From Ampelocalamus luodianensis (taxonomy: Eukaryota > Streptophyta > Magnoliopsida > Poales > Poaceae): a DNA stretch of 64,000 nt. The notes beneath the pieces were generated by a model, which did not search any database, was not told the DNA's origin, and worked only from the letters and a program-made list of their open reading frames with translations. Shown here one piece after another: positions 63,761 through 64,000 of this stretch (position 1 is its first letter; each line of letters starts with the position of its first letter). The stretch is from positions 1 through 64,000 of the forward strand of contig JAYEVH010000499.1 in NCBI GenBank assembly GCA_036346255.1. The letters are read 5' to 3'. The position numbers were made by a program, and so were the translations under genes.

Positions 63761-64000
63761 CTTGGAACGTGTGGAACAACCACCGCATCACACGCGCCAA
63801 TGTACGTTGCTCGTGTCTTGCTTAGCACGCCCGCCGACCGAAATAACTCAAATCAATTCCTCGACCCTCCATAATAGTCCCTCGGTCGTAGTAAATTTTG
63901 AAATTGACGACGTCAGACATATTTGACGCACTGCAGTGTTAAGAACATTGACACGATGAACTACATAAGTGCAACTAAATAGCCCACAAAAAGTATGTAA
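63761..64000. other. Upstream flank of the MULE gene
   Basis: No feature recognised; the MULE 5' TIR would be expected in or beyond this stretch. Confidence 0.3.

Overview
The window is nuclear DNA of a grass (Poaceae), almost entirely nested LTR retrotransposons. Three things point to a grass: a very GC-rich single-exon gene (38938-39882), a BARE/Angela/RIRE1-type Copia LTR (55291-56898), and the dense Gypsy/Copia/MITE nesting. The CGGTAGTACCG-rich Copia LTRs lean towards a large-genome grass, but I cannot name the species. I see no rRNA, tRNA or CRISPR, and nothing bacterial.

Layout, left to right. 1-3000: 3' end of a SIRE/Maximus-like Copia element with its 3' LTR. 3001-~9950: Gypsy-1, truncated on the left, whose pol is split by a 2.45-kb solo LTR (4479-6924, TSD CTGAT). 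~9950-11771 and 36002-36850: one old Copia element (Copia-2), split by a 24-kb insertion. That insertion, 11772-35996 (TSD CCGCA, minus strand), is a Tekay/Del-type chromovirus, here called element F. It has 4.7-kb LTRs, an intact integrase with chromodomain, decayed gag-PR-RT, and an intact extra ORF (30235-31047) ahead of gag. F's left LTR is itself split by element N (15079-23807), which has 2.45-kb LTRs, a PBS and PPT, and a 3.8-kb internal region without coding capacity.

The gene island at ~37155-44866 holds the one convincing host gene, encoding a 314-aa multi-pass membrane protein. Two MITEs lie just upstream. Downstream is a solo LTR (40589-43649, TSD CATGG) that contains a GC-rich hAT-like MITE with an 8-bp TSD. 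At 44867-46022 a TIR-bounded element carries two gene fragments in opposite orientations, one of them from a PPR gene.

46355-57440 is a pile of LTR fragments: a second SIRE-like LTR, a Gypsy LTR stub, a pair of nested LTRs full of GGAGGTC and palindromic repeats, an LTR with a 54-bp AT run, and an F-like LTR interrupted by the BARE-like solo LTR. 57441-60700 is a decayed minus-strand Gypsy (Gypsy-I). 60770-63760 is a decayed minus-strand MULE transposase gene with an array of palindromes beside its 3' end.

Most genes here serve only retroelement replication (gag, protease, RT, RNase H, integrase). The two most notable signals are a small stem-loop, TGAGTN-loop-N'ACTCA, retained at the same relative place in several different Gypsy LTR families with compensatory base changes, and the accessory ORF of element F, which looks like a double-stranded-RNA-binding fold.
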